Part shown: positions 56,873 to 64,000 of the stretch, piece by piece | How the letters are laid out: each line of letters starts with the position of its first letter | Position numbering within the stretch: the stretch's first letter is position 1 | From: Microbacterium testaceum | Lineage (GTDB): Bacteria > Actinomycetota > Actinomycetes > Actinomycetales > Microbacteriaceae | Assembly (NCBI RefSeq): GCF_020781835.1 | Contig: NZ_JAJGNJ010000002.1 | Coordinates: 62,001 to 126,000 of the forward strand | Length of the DNA stretch: 64,000 nucleotides | Direction: 5' to 3' | Translations under genes and position numbers: made by a program | The notes under the pieces: generated by a model | Database searches by the model: none | Told to the model about the DNA's origin: nothing | Seen by the model: only the letters and a program-made list of their open reading frames with translations

Positions 56873-56951
56873 GACCGAGCGCAGCGAGGTCTTCGCGAGC
56901 TCCTGGAGCACGTCGATCTGCTACAGCAGCACGTCGACCGGTCTCTGCTGA
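56832..56951 (+). CDS. lanA: SapB/AmfS-like class III lanthipeptide precursor (LanA)
   Basis: This 39-residue gene was found by reading past lanKC in another frame. The leader (residues 1-22) has LLSLQTLE (4-11), the class III leader helix recognised by LanKC. The core (23-39) has two Ser-x2-Ser-x3-Cys units: SSWSTSIC (S23, S26, C30) and SSTSTGLC (S32, S35, C39). These are the ring patterns of SapB and labyrinthopeptins, which yield lanthionine or labionin. GGGAGG lies eight bases before the ATG at 56832. The reading frame starts inside the lanKC 3' end, so translation is likely coupled. No processing protease or exporter is encoded nearby. Confidence 0.88.
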   Translation: MGYLLSLQTLERGETERSEVFASSWSTSICYSSTSTGLC

Positions 56952-57297
56952 GCCGTCACGGTGCGATCGGTGCGGGCGCGGGGTCTTCGGACCGTGCGCC
57001 CGCATCCGTGTGCGTCGCGAGGAAGAGGGGGCGGAGGCCGCCCCCAATGCGGCCCCCGCCCCACGCCGGTGTCCGACCCGAACGGACACCGCGTGCATCG
57101 AGACCATCGACGCTCCCGCGGACGACCCGAGTTCCCAGAAGGTATCCCGGCCGATCGGAACCGTTCGTGGCCCGCGGCGGACCGCAGGAGCGGGAGATCG
57201 GCGTGTTTCCGCGGGAGTCGGCCTCCCGCGCCGAGGTCCCGGGGTGGGTACTCGCGGTCGAATCTCATCCGAAAGGACGACGGGTACCCGGACCGAG
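56952..57297. other. Non-coding spacer between lanA and a convergent membrane gene
   Basis: About 350 bases without a credible gene. It contains a strong hairpin (57027-57045). I searched it for a second precursor peptide and found none. Confidence 0.6.
57027..57045 (+). terminator. Hairpin downstream of lanA
   Basis: GGGGGCGG-AGG-CCGCCCCC, a perfect 8-bp stem, followed by AATGC rather than a T-run. Probable terminator of the lanthipeptide transcript. Confidence 0.5.
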
Positions 57298-57609
57298 TCA
57301 CTCGGGGGAGCGGACGCGGCGATTGTGGATCGCGATCGCGGCGAGGTACGGCGCGAGGAGCAGCACGGTCAGCGTGACCATGGCGATGATGGCGGCCACC
57401 GGCGCCGAGACGGCCAACGACGGCGAAGCCATCCCCATCCCGAAGACGGCGGCGGCCGAGCCCGCGGCGCGCAGCAACACCGCGCGGCCGGGAGCCTTGG
57501 TCGGCGTGGCCCACAGCGGCATCCGTTCTCGCCGGTACGCGCGTAGCGCGATGGATAGCGACCACCACCAGAGCACGGCGCCGACGACGACGAGAACGAG
57601 CCACCCCAT
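57298..57609 (-). CDS. Hypothetical membrane protein with about three hydrophobic segments
   Basis: The 103-residue protein begins MGWLVLVVVGAVLWWWSLSI, has hydrophobic segments at about residues 2-20, 45-65 and 68-92, and a short basic C-terminus. Arg-rich AYRRER lies after the first helix. I do not recognise the family. It is convergent with lanA and divergent from the beta-ketoadipate operon. A role in lanthipeptide export or immunity is possible by position only. Confidence 0.6.
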   Translation of the reverse strand: MGWLVLVVVGAVLWWWSLSIALRAYRRERMPLWATPTKAPGRAVLLRAAGSAAAVFGMGMASPSLAVSAPVAAIIAMVTLTVLLLAPYLAAIAIHNRRVRSPE

Positions 57610-57765
57610 CCATCCATCCGAACACGGGCGGTGCCGCACGACAAGGGTGCGTCGAGAACAGGGCACGCGCTCGCAGCAGGAGGGTTCGGCATGAACCGGC
57701 CTGTTCTCGGCGCTTCGCCTGTTCGGGAGGCGGGGATGCCGCTGGCGCACCGACGTCGCCGAGCG

Positions 57766-57802
57766 TATGCTCGCTTCACGAACACGCGTTCGCAGAACGA
57801 AC
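57766..57802 (+). promoter_or_regulatory. Promoter and candidate IclR operator of the beta-ketoadipate operon
   Basis: TATGCT (57766-57771) is a likely -10; the -35 is weak. Downstream lie three half-sites: CGAAC (57779-57783), GTTCG (57788-57792) and CGAAC (57798-57802). The last two form a perfect GTTCG-N5-CGAAC palindrome, of the type bound by IclR regulators of aromatic catabolism. The position at the likely transcription start suggests repression. Confidence 0.55.
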
Positions 57803-57811
57803 AGAGGGACC

Positions 57812-58558
57812 ATGATCGACAAGACCGTGCCGGACGTCGCGGCAGCCGTGGCGGGGATCGCCGACGGCTCGACCGTGATGATCGGCGGATTCGGACGCGC
57901 GGGGCAGCCCGTCGAGCTGATCGACGCACTCATCGCGCACGGCGCCCGCGATCTCACCGTCGTCAACAACAACGCCGGCAACGGCGACACCGGGCTCGCC
58001 GCGCTGTTGAAAGCGGGCCAGGTGCGCAAGATGATCTGCTCGTTCCCGCGGCAGAGCGATTCGTGGGTCTTCGACGGGCTCTATCGCGAGGGCAAGGTCG
58101 AACTCGAGCTCGTTCCCCAGGGCAACCTCGCCGAACGCATCCGCGCGGCCGGCGCCGGAATCGGCGGTTTCTTCACCCCCACCGGATTCGGGACGCAACT
58201 CGCCGAGGGCAAAGAGACGCGGCGCATCGGCGACCGCGACTACGTGCTCGAGTACCCGATCCACGCCGACGTCGCCCTCATCAGCGCCCGCCGCGCCGAC
58301 CGCTGGGGCAATCTCGTCTACCGCGAGACCGCGCGCAACTTCGGGCCCATCATGGCCGCCGCCGCGAAGACCACCGTCGTGCAGGTCGACGAGATCGTGC
58401 CGCTCGGCGACCTCGACCCCGAGGCGGTCATCACCCCGGGCCTGTATGTCGACCGCGTCGTGGCCGTGGGGGAGCGCGCCTGGCTGCGCGACGGCGCTTT
58501 CGTCGGGGGCGTCGACATCGAGGGGCGCCCGCTCGCCCGGAACGGAGCGGCATCGTGA
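57812..58558 (+). CDS. pcaI: 3-oxoacid (probably 3-oxoadipate) CoA-transferase subunit A
   Basis: The 248-residue alpha subunit transfers CoA from succinyl-CoA to 3-oxoadipate. It shows the CoA-binding IADGSTVMIGGFGRAGQP and VNNNAGNGDTGLAALLKAG, and EYPIHADVALISARRADRWGNLVYR near the C-terminus. The partner thiolase and IclR gene favour PcaI over the acetoacetate enzyme ScoA. The ATG at 57812 follows GAGGG. The stop overlaps the B subunit start in GTGA. Confidence 0.85.
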   Translation: MIDKTVPDVAAAVAGIADGSTVMIGGFGRAGQPVELIDALIAHGARDLTVVNNNAGNGDTGLAALLKAGQVRKMICSFPRQSDSWVFDGLYREGKVELELVPQGNLAERIRAAGAGIGGFFTPTGFGTQLAEGKETRRIGDRDYVLEYPIHADVALISARRADRWGNLVYRETARNFGPIMAAAAKTTVVQVDEIVPLGDLDPEAVITPGLYVDRVVAVGERAWLRDGAFVGGVDIEGRPLARNGAAS

Positions 58559-59202
58559 CCACCCGCGTCTCCCGCACCGCGCTCGCCGCGCGCGTGGCAT
58601 CCGACATCCCCGAAGGTGCCGTGGTGAACCTCGGCATCGGAGCCCCGACGCTCGTGGCCGACTACTTGCCGCACGGGCTCGAGATCGTGCTGCATACCGA
58701 GAACGGAATGGTGGGCATGGGGCCCGCTCCCGTCGAGGGACGCGTCGACCCCGACCTCATCAACGCCGGCAAACAGCCGGTCACGGCGCTCGCCGGGGCC
58801 GCGTACTTCCACCACGCCGACTCGTTCGCGATGATGCGCGGCGGTCACCTCGACGTGTGCGTGCTCGGGGCGTTCCAGGTCTCGGCATCCGGCGACCTGG
58901 CGAACTGGTCGACGGGCGAGCCCGGCGCGATTCCCGCGGTCGGTGGGGCGATGGACCTCGCCATCGGCGCGAAGGACGTCTACGTCATGACCGACCTGCT
59001 CACCAAGCAGGGTGCCCCCAAACTCGTCGACAGCTGCACGTATCCGCTGACGGGCGTCGGATGCGTCTCGCGCGTCTACACCGACCACGGCGTCTTCGAC
59101 GTCACTCCCGACGGCTTCCGCGTGCGAGAGCTCTTCGGCGACAACACGCACGCCGAGATCGAGGAACTGCTCGGTCTCACGCTGATCGAGCGAGGAGCCT
59201 GA
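58555..59202 (+). CDS. pcaJ: 3-oxoacid (probably 3-oxoadipate) CoA-transferase subunit B
   Basis: The 215-residue beta subunit has the catalytic glutamate in HTENGMVGMGPAP (near residue 51) and the glycine-rich GAMDLAIGAKDVYVMTDLLTKQGAPKLV. It forms a heterotetramer with the A subunit. The start is GTG at 58555, overlapping the upstream stop by four bases. The thiolase gene begins two bases after its stop. Confidence 0.87.
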   Translation: MTTRVSRTALAARVASDIPEGAVVNLGIGAPTLVADYLPHGLEIVLHTENGMVGMGPAPVEGRVDPDLINAGKQPVTALAGAAYFHHADSFAMMRGGHLDVCVLGAFQVSASGDLANWSTGEPGAIPAVGGAMDLAIGAKDVYVMTDLLTKQGAPKLVDSCTYPLTGVGCVSRVYTDHGVFDVTPDGFRVRELFGDNTHAEIEELLGLTLIERGA

Positions 59203-59203
59203 C

Positions 59204-60379
59204 ATGTCCGCCAGCTACGTCTACGACGCCGTCCGCACCCCCTTCGGCCGCGCCGGGGGAGCCCTGGCATCCGTCCGTCCCGACGATCTGGCCGCGCTCG
59301 TCATGAAGGCCACGGTCGAGCGGACCGGGCTCGACCCGGCCCGGATCGACGACGTCGTCTTCGGGGATGCCAACCAGGCCGGTGAGGACAACCGCAACGT
59401 CGCGCGCTTCGGCGCGCTGCTCGCCGGCTTCCCGACGACGGTCACCGGCACCACCGTCAACCGCCTGTGCGCGTCGTCGCTCGAGGCCGTCATCCAGGGC
59501 TCGCGTGCGATCGAGGCCGGTGACGCCGACATCGTGCTCGCGGGCGGCGTCGAGTCGATGAGCCGCGCGCCCTACGTCGTCGAGAAGTCGGCGAAGCCGT
59601 TCCCCGCGGTGGGCAACGCGACGATGTGGAACACCGCGATCGGCTGGCGCATGATCAACCCGGCGCTGCCGAAGCACTGGACGATCTCCAACGGCGAGTC
59701 CGCCGAGAAGATCGCGCGCGAGTGGGGCATCACGCGGGAGGCGCAGGATGCCTTCGCCGTGCAGTCGCACCGACGCGCGGCGGCCGCGTGGGCGGCGGGC
59801 GTGTTCGACGGCGAGATCGTGGCGGTGCCCGGGGTCGCGCTCTCCCGTGACGAAGGCATCCGGGACGACACCTCGGTCGAGAAGCTCACGGGGCTGAAGG
59901 CGCTGTTCGCGTCGGACGGACGGGGGAGCGTCACGGCCGGCAACTCTTCGCCGATCAACGACGGCGCCTCCGCAGTACTCATCGGCGGCGAGGGAGCGCT
60001 GGATGCCGAGCCGCTCGCGCGGATCGCGGGCCGTGCGGCCCACGGCGTCGACCCCGACCTGTTCCCGATCGCGCCGATCGAGGCCGCGAACAAGGCGCTC
60101 GCGCGTGCCGGGAAGACGTGGGCCGACGTCGACTTCGTCGAGCTCAACGAGGCCTTCGCGTCGCAATCGCTCGCGTGCCTGGCCGGATGGCCCGATCTCG
60201 ACCCCGAGAAGCTCAACGTCCACGGCGGTGCGCTCGCGATCGGCCACCCGCTCGGCGCGTCCGGTGGCCGCATCATCGGTCGCGCGGCGCACGAGCTCGC
60301 GCGCCGGGGCTCGGGGCTGGCGGTCGTCGCGATCTGCATCGGCGTGGGTCAGGGCCTCGCCGTCGTGCTGGAGCGGTGA
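59204..60379 (+). CDS. pcaF: 3-oxoadipyl-CoA thiolase (thiolase family)
   Basis: The 391-residue thiolase has the acyl-accepting Cys in TVNRLCASSLEAVI (near residue 90), NEAFASQSLACL, the His in GGALAIGHPLGASGGRI and the second Cys in AICIGVGQGLAVVLE. With PcaIJ it converts 3-oxoadipate to succinyl-CoA and acetyl-CoA. A general acetyl-CoA acetyltransferase role cannot be excluded by sequence alone. Confidence 0.85.
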   Translation: MSASYVYDAVRTPFGRAGGALASVRPDDLAALVMKATVERTGLDPARIDDVVFGDANQAGEDNRNVARFGALLAGFPTTVTGTTVNRLCASSLEAVIQGSRAIEAGDADIVLAGGVESMSRAPYVVEKSAKPFPAVGNATMWNTAIGWRMINPALPKHWTISNGESAEKIAREWGITREAQDAFAVQSHRRAAAAWAAGVFDGEIVAVPGVALSRDEGIRDDTSVEKLTGLKALFASDGRGSVTAGNSSPINDGASAVLIGGEGALDAEPLARIAGRAAHGVDPDLFPIAPIEAANKALARAGKTWADVDFVELNEAFASQSLACLAGWPDLDPEKLNVHGGALAIGHPLGASGGRIIGRAAHELARRGSGLAVVAICIGVGQGLAVVLER

Positions 60380-60412
60380 GGCCGGGGCGCGCGGGGTGGA
60401 TAGGGTGAGCCG

Positions 60413-61201
60413 GTGACCGACGCCGAGCCCACCGACGCCGACGGCCCGGGCGAGATCGTCCAAGCCTTCGTCCGCGGTCTCGCCGTCATCCGCGCGTTCG
60501 ACGCCGAGAACCCCGAGCTCACGCTGAGCGACGTCGCCCGCCGCGCGGGGGTGACGCGCGCCGCGGCCGGACGCTTCCTCCGCACGCTGCAGACCGTCGG
60601 CTATGTGCGCAACGACGGGCGGTCCTTCGCACTCACCCCCCGGGTGCTCGAGCTCGGCTACAGCTACCTGTCCGCGCTGTCGCTTCCCGAGGTGGCGCAG
60701 CCGCACCTGGAGGCGTTGTCCCGGGCCGTGGGAGAGAGCGCCTCCGCGGCCGTCCTCGACGGCACCGACATCGTGTACGTCGCCCGCGTGCCGGTCCGGC
60801 GCATCATGTCGGTCGGCATCACCGTCGGCACGCGGTTCCCGGCCGCGGTCACGAGCATGGGACGCGTCCTGTTGGCCGCGGCATCCGTCGACGAACGCAA
60901 CCGAATCGTGGATGCCACGGACCTCACGGCCCGTACCCCCCGCACCCTGACCGACCCGGCGGCGCTGCGGCGGGAAGTGGAGCGGGTGCGCGCCCAGGGG
61001 TGGGCCCGCGTCGACGGCGAGCTCGAGCCCGGACTGCAGTCCCTCGCCGCGCCGGTGCGCGGCCGCGACGGGGTGGTCGTCGCGGCGATCAACGTGTCGA
61101 TGTCGACCGGGCGCTACACCGAGGACGACGTCACCGACCGGCTGATCCCCGCGCTGCTCGGCGCCGCGCGCGACATCGAAGCCGATCTCCAGACGCCCTA
61201 G
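60413..61201 (+). CDS. IclR-family regulator (PcaR-like)
   Basis: The 262-residue regulator has an N-terminal winged helix (LTLSDVARRAGVTRAAAGRFLRTLQTVGYV) and a C-terminal IclR effector domain. The IRAFDAENPELTLSDVA start resembles PcaR/PobR regulators of aromatic catabolism. It is the last gene of the operon and could bind the palindrome at 57788-57802. The start is GTG at 60413. Its TAG stop shares a CTAG with the convergent ATPase. Confidence 0.87.
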   Translation: MTDAEPTDADGPGEIVQAFVRGLAVIRAFDAENPELTLSDVARRAGVTRAAAGRFLRTLQTVGYVRNDGRSFALTPRVLELGYSYLSALSLPEVAQPHLEALSRAVGESASAAVLDGTDIVYVARVPVRRIMSVGITVGTRFPAAVTSMGRVLLAAASVDERNRIVDATDLTARTPRTLTDPAALRREVERVRAQGWARVDGELEPGLQSLAAPVRGRDGVVVAAINVSMSTGRYTEDDVTDRLIPALLGAARDIEADLQTP

Positions 61202-63327
61202 GACACCCGCGGGGCGACGGAGTCCGGCCGCAGGTCCAGACGCCGCAGCAGCTGGGCGTTCAGGGCCACGACGATCGTCGACAGCGACATGAGGATCGCG
61301 CCCACCGACATCGGCAGGACGAAGCCGATCGGGGCGAGGATCCCCGCGGCCAGCGGCACGGAGAGAAGGTTGTAGCCCGCCGCCCACCACAGGTTCTGCC
61401 GCATCTTCCGGTAGCTCGCGCGCGAGAGCTCGATGACCGAGAGGACCGCTCGAGGGTCGTCACCGGCGAGCACCACTCCGGCCGAGGCGATCGCGACGTC
61501 CGTGCCCGCCCCGATCGCCAGCCCCACGTCGGCGCGGGCGAGCGCGGGGGCGTCGTTGACGCCGTCGCCGACCATCGCGACGCGGCGACCCTCACCCTGC
61601 AGTCGGGCGACGGTGGACTCCTTGTCCTCCGGACGCACCCCGGCGAAGAACCGGTGGATGCCGAGCTCGTGCGCCACCGCGGCGGCGACGGGTTCCGCGT
61701 CTCCGGTGATCATGACCACCTCGATGCCGCGGTCTGCCAGGGCGCGCACGGCGGTGGCGGACTCGGGGCGGATCTCGTCGGCGAGGCGCAGAGCGCCGAC
61801 GGTCCGACCGTCCACGACGACGTGCAGGATGATCGAGCCGTCGCTGCGCCACCCCTCGGCGACCGGGAGCTCGTCGGCGCCCTCCTCCTCGAGCAGAGCG
61901 GGACCGCCCACGCGCACGACGCGTCCGTCGACGACCGCCCGCACCCCGACGGCGGGGGAGGACGAGAAGTCGGTGGATGCCGGAACGGCGAGGTCGCGTG
62001 CGTGAGCGGCGCGCACGATGGCCCGGGCGAGGGGGTGCTCCGAATCGGCCTCGGCGGCTGCGGCCCACCCGAGCACGGCGTCGGGCTCCGCACCGGGTGC
62101 GGTCTCGACGGCGATCACGGCGGGCTCGCCGCGGGTGAGCGTTCCGGTCTTGTCGAAGAGCACCGTGTCGACGGTGCGCATGCTCTCCAACGCCAAGCGG
62201 TCCTTCACGAGCACACCGCCGCGGGCCGCGCGTTCGGTCGCGATCGACACGACGAGGGGGATCGCGAGCCCGAGGGCGTGCGGGCACGCGATGACGAGGA
62301 CCGTGATGGTGCGCACGACGGCGGAATCCGGCATCCCGACGAGGGTCCAGACCACCGCCGTCACCACGGCGGCCCCGAGCGCGAACCAGAACAGCCACGC
62401 CGCGGCGCGATCGGCGAGGCGCTGTGCGCGAGAGGTGGACCCCTGCGCCTCGGTGACCAGCTTCTGGATACCGGCGAGGGCGGTGTCATCGCCGACCGCG
62501 GTGATCTCGACCCGCACACCGGAGTCGGTGGCCACGGTGCCGGCGACCACGGCGTCGCCCTCGTCGCGGTGCACCGCACGGGACTCGCCCGTGATCATCG
62601 ACTCGTCGAACCGTGCCGACCCCTGCACGATCCGGCCGTCGGCGGGGACCCGGCCGCCGGGCCGCACCACCACGACGTCGCCGACGCTCAGCTCGCCCGG
62701 GGAGACCGACACGGTGGTGTCGCCCTCGACGCGTTCGGCCTCGTCGGGGAGCAGCGCCGCGAGCGAGTCCAGGGCGGAAGTCGTCTGCGCGAGCGAGCGC
62801 ATCTCGATCCAGTGCCCGAGCAGCATGATGACCACCAGCAGCGCGAGCTCCCACCAGAAGTCGAGCTCGTGGTGGAGAAGCCCGAGGCTGGCGCCCCAGG
62901 ATGCCAAGAACGCGACGGTGATCGCGAGCGCGATCAGGAGCATCATCCCCGGCGCCCGGCCGCGGACCTCGGAGACCGCCCCGCTGAGGAACGGCGCGCC
63001 GCCCCACGCGTACATGACGGTGCCCAGGACCGGCGACACCCACGGCACCCACGCGGCATCCGGAAGGGTGTAGCCGATCAGGTCGGAGAACATCGCCGAG
63101 AACCCGACGACGGGAACCGCGATGACGAGCATGATCCAGAAGAGCCGCCGGAACCGGGCGACGTGGTCGCCGTGGCCCGAGTGGCCCATGTGCCCGCCGT
63201 GCTGCCCGTGCCCGGACGGCGCGGTGTGCCCGGACGGCGCGGTGTGGTCGTGGTGCGAGTGCTCGTGCGGCTCCGGCGACGCCGGGGTCGTGGCGGCGGA
63301 AGAACCGTGGTGGTCGTGCGAGGTCAT
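61198..63327 (-). CDS. CPH-type P1B heavy-metal ATPase (CopB-like)
   Basis: The 709-residue transporter has a His-rich cytoplasmic N-terminus (multiple HGxH and SGHG units over residues 2-55), eight predicted transmembrane segments, the actuator motif TGES, the metal-site motif CPH (VIACPHALGLAI), the phosphorylation site DKTGTLTRGEP, the HP dipeptide in SEHPLARA and the GDGVNDAPAL hinge. CPH and a His-rich tail indicate subgroup P1B-3 (Cu2+/Ag+ export). The ATG at 63327 has AGGAGG six bases upstream. Confidence 0.92.
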   Translation of the reverse strand: MTSHDHHGSSAATTPASPEPHEHSHHDHTAPSGHTAPSGHGQHGGHMGHSGHGDHVARFRRLFWIMLVIAVPVVGFSAMFSDLIGYTLPDAAWVPWVSPVLGTVMYAWGGAPFLSGAVSEVRGRAPGMMLLIALAITVAFLASWGASLGLLHHELDFWWELALLVVIMLLGHWIEMRSLAQTTSALDSLAALLPDEAERVEGDTTVSVSPGELSVGDVVVVRPGGRVPADGRIVQGSARFDESMITGESRAVHRDEGDAVVAGTVATDSGVRVEITAVGDDTALAGIQKLVTEAQGSTSRAQRLADRAAAWLFWFALGAAVVTAVVWTLVGMPDSAVVRTITVLVIACPHALGLAIPLVVSIATERAARGGVLVKDRLALESMRTVDTVLFDKTGTLTRGEPAVIAVETAPGAEPDAVLGWAAAAEADSEHPLARAIVRAAHARDLAVPASTDFSSSPAVGVRAVVDGRVVRVGGPALLEEEGADELPVAEGWRSDGSIILHVVVDGRTVGALRLADEIRPESATAVRALADRGIEVVMITGDAEPVAAAVAHELGIHRFFAGVRPEDKESTVARLQGEGRRVAMVGDGVNDAPALARADVGLAIGAGTDVAIASAGVVLAGDDPRAVLSVIELSRASYRKMRQNLWWAAGYNLLSVPLAAGILAPIGFVLPMSVGAILMSLSTIVVALNAQLLRRLDLRPDSVAPRVS

Positions 63328-63346
63328 GCGATCCTCCTGAGTGATC

Positions 63347-64000
63347 TCAGCGTGCGGCGGACTCGGCCCGGAACCGCCGCAGACGCAGGCTGTTGGTGAC
63401 GACGAACACCGACGACAGGGCCATCGCCGCGGCTGCGACGACGGGGTTGAGCAGACCGGCCATCGCCACGGGGATCGCGGCGACGTTGTAGGCGAAAGCC
63501 CAGAAGAGGTTGCCCTTGATGGTGCCGAGAGTGCGCCGGGCGAGGCGGACGGCGTCGGCGACGACGAGCAGATCGCCCGAGACGACCGTGACGTCGCTCG
63601 CCGCGATCGCGGCATCCGTCCCTCCGCCCATGGCGATTCCGAGGTCGGCGGCGGTGAGGGCGGCGGCGTCGTTGACACCGTCGCCCACCATCGCCACGAC
63701 CCGTCCATCGGTCTGGAGTGACCGCACGACCTCGAGCTTCTGCGCGGGAGTGACCTCGGCCCGGACGTCGTCGATCCCGACCTCGGCGGCGACGCGCGCG
63801 GCGGTCGCGGCGTTGTCGCCCGTGAGCAGCACGGGCCGCAGCCCCAGGCGACGGAACCGCGCGACCGCCTCGGCACTCGTCGACTTCACGGTGTCGGCGA
63901 CGGCGATCGCGCCGAGGTACTGCCCGTCGCGCGCGACCGCAACGATCGTGGCGCGCTCGGCCAGCGCGTCGAGCGAGGACAGAGCGGATGCCGACGGCCC
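63347..64000 (-). CDS. Heavy-metal P-type ATPase, C-terminal part (truncated by the window)
   Basis: At least 218 residues are visible. They contain the actuator-to-hinge region ARDGQYLGAIAVADTVK, the P-domain LRPVLLTGDNAATAARVA and GDGVNDAAALTAADLGIAMG, and two C-terminal transmembrane helices. The sequence fits CopA-type copper ATPases. The frame is open to base 64000 and the N-terminal half lies beyond the window. It precedes the CPH-type ATPase by 19 bases on the same strand. Confidence 0.88.
   Translation of the reverse strand, partial: GPSASALSSLDALAERATIVAVARDGQYLGAIAVADTVKSTSAEAVARFRRLGLRPVLLTGDNAATAARVAAEVGIDDVRAEVTPAQKLEVVRSLQTDGRVVAMVGDGVNDAAALTAADLGIAMGGGTDAAIAASDVTVVSGDLLVVADAVRLARRTLGTIKGNLFWAFAYNVAAIPVAMAGLLNPVVAAAAMALSSVFVVTNSLRLRRFRAESAAR

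Noticed and set aside
52871..56911. A 1346-codon minus-strand open frame opposite the kinase, regulator and lanKC
   Set aside because: It is Arg/Gly/Glu-rich without domains, a typical shadow of high-GC coding DNA; the plus-strand genes have clear motifs.
56952..57297. A second lanthipeptide precursor
   Set aside because: No small frame with a leader motif or Ser-x2-Ser-x3-Cys pattern in any plus frame.

Overview
The window is about 64 kb of high-GC DNA from an actinobacterium of the Microbacteriaceae, most likely Microbacterium or a close relative. This rests on gene order (murJ-trxB-trxA-parB-parA-rsmG-jag-yidC-yidD-rnpA-rpmH-dnaA-dnaN-recF-DUF721-gyrB-gyrA-DUF3566-tRNA-Ile-tRNA-Ala-...-ppiA-rhomboid-crgA-sortase-pabA-pknB-pknA-pbpA-ftsW-pstP-fhaB-fhaA-tRNA-Leu), many GTG starts and coupled 4-bp overlaps, and protein families. 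It spans the chromosomal origin: oriC lies between dnaA and dnaN at about 18.6-18.9 kb. There is no rRNA operon, CRISPR array or intact insertion sequence.

Region by region. 0.2-7.1 kb: a NPPF methyltransferase, a secreted DUF6049 protein, the lipid II flippase MurJ and the thioredoxin system trxB/trxA. Both trx genes have a GGAAT-N18-GTT promoter of the SigR/SigH oxidative-stress type. 7.2-9.6 kb: a small conserved protein, then parB and parA. 9.6-12.9 kb: a 3.3-kb stretch with no credible gene that carries parS sites and short tandem repeats; with the copies at its two edges there are five parS sites, and one forms the start of parA. A GH16-like protein follows. 13.7-16.8 kb: rsmG-jag-yidC-yidD-rnpA-rpmH on the minus strand, transcribed away from dnaA. 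17.1-27.0 kb: dnaA, oriC, dnaN, recF, the DUF721/DciA-like gene, gyrB, gyrA and a DUF3566 membrane protein.

27.3-37.85 kb, just after tRNA-Ala, looks like an accessory island: a TetR regulator divergent from a type-B carboxylesterase, then a class-III aminotransferase, a phosphotriesterase-family hydrolase and a complete dipeptide/opine-type ABC importer (fused double ATPase, lipoprotein and two permeases). It ends in a fragment of an IS256-type transposase. A palindrome ATTG-N9-CAAT occurs both in the tetR/esterase intergenic region and before the aminotransferase, which suggests one TetR-controlled catabolic regulon.

37.9-52.0 kb returns to core genes: NUDIX, YbaK, cyclophilin, rhomboid, CrgA, class E sortase, PabA and the Ser/Thr phosphorylation and peptidoglycan cluster. 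52.1-56.95 kb is a two-component system followed by a class III lanthipeptide synthetase (LanKC). Its precursor gene is only 39 codons long and begins inside the 3' end of lanKC. The precursor carries the leader motif LLSLQTLE and two Ser-x2-Ser-x3-Cys rings, like SapB/AmfS. 57.8-61.2 kb encodes the last two steps of the beta-ketoadipate pathway with an IclR regulator. 61.2-64.0 kb holds two heavy-metal P-type ATPases, the second cut by the window edge.
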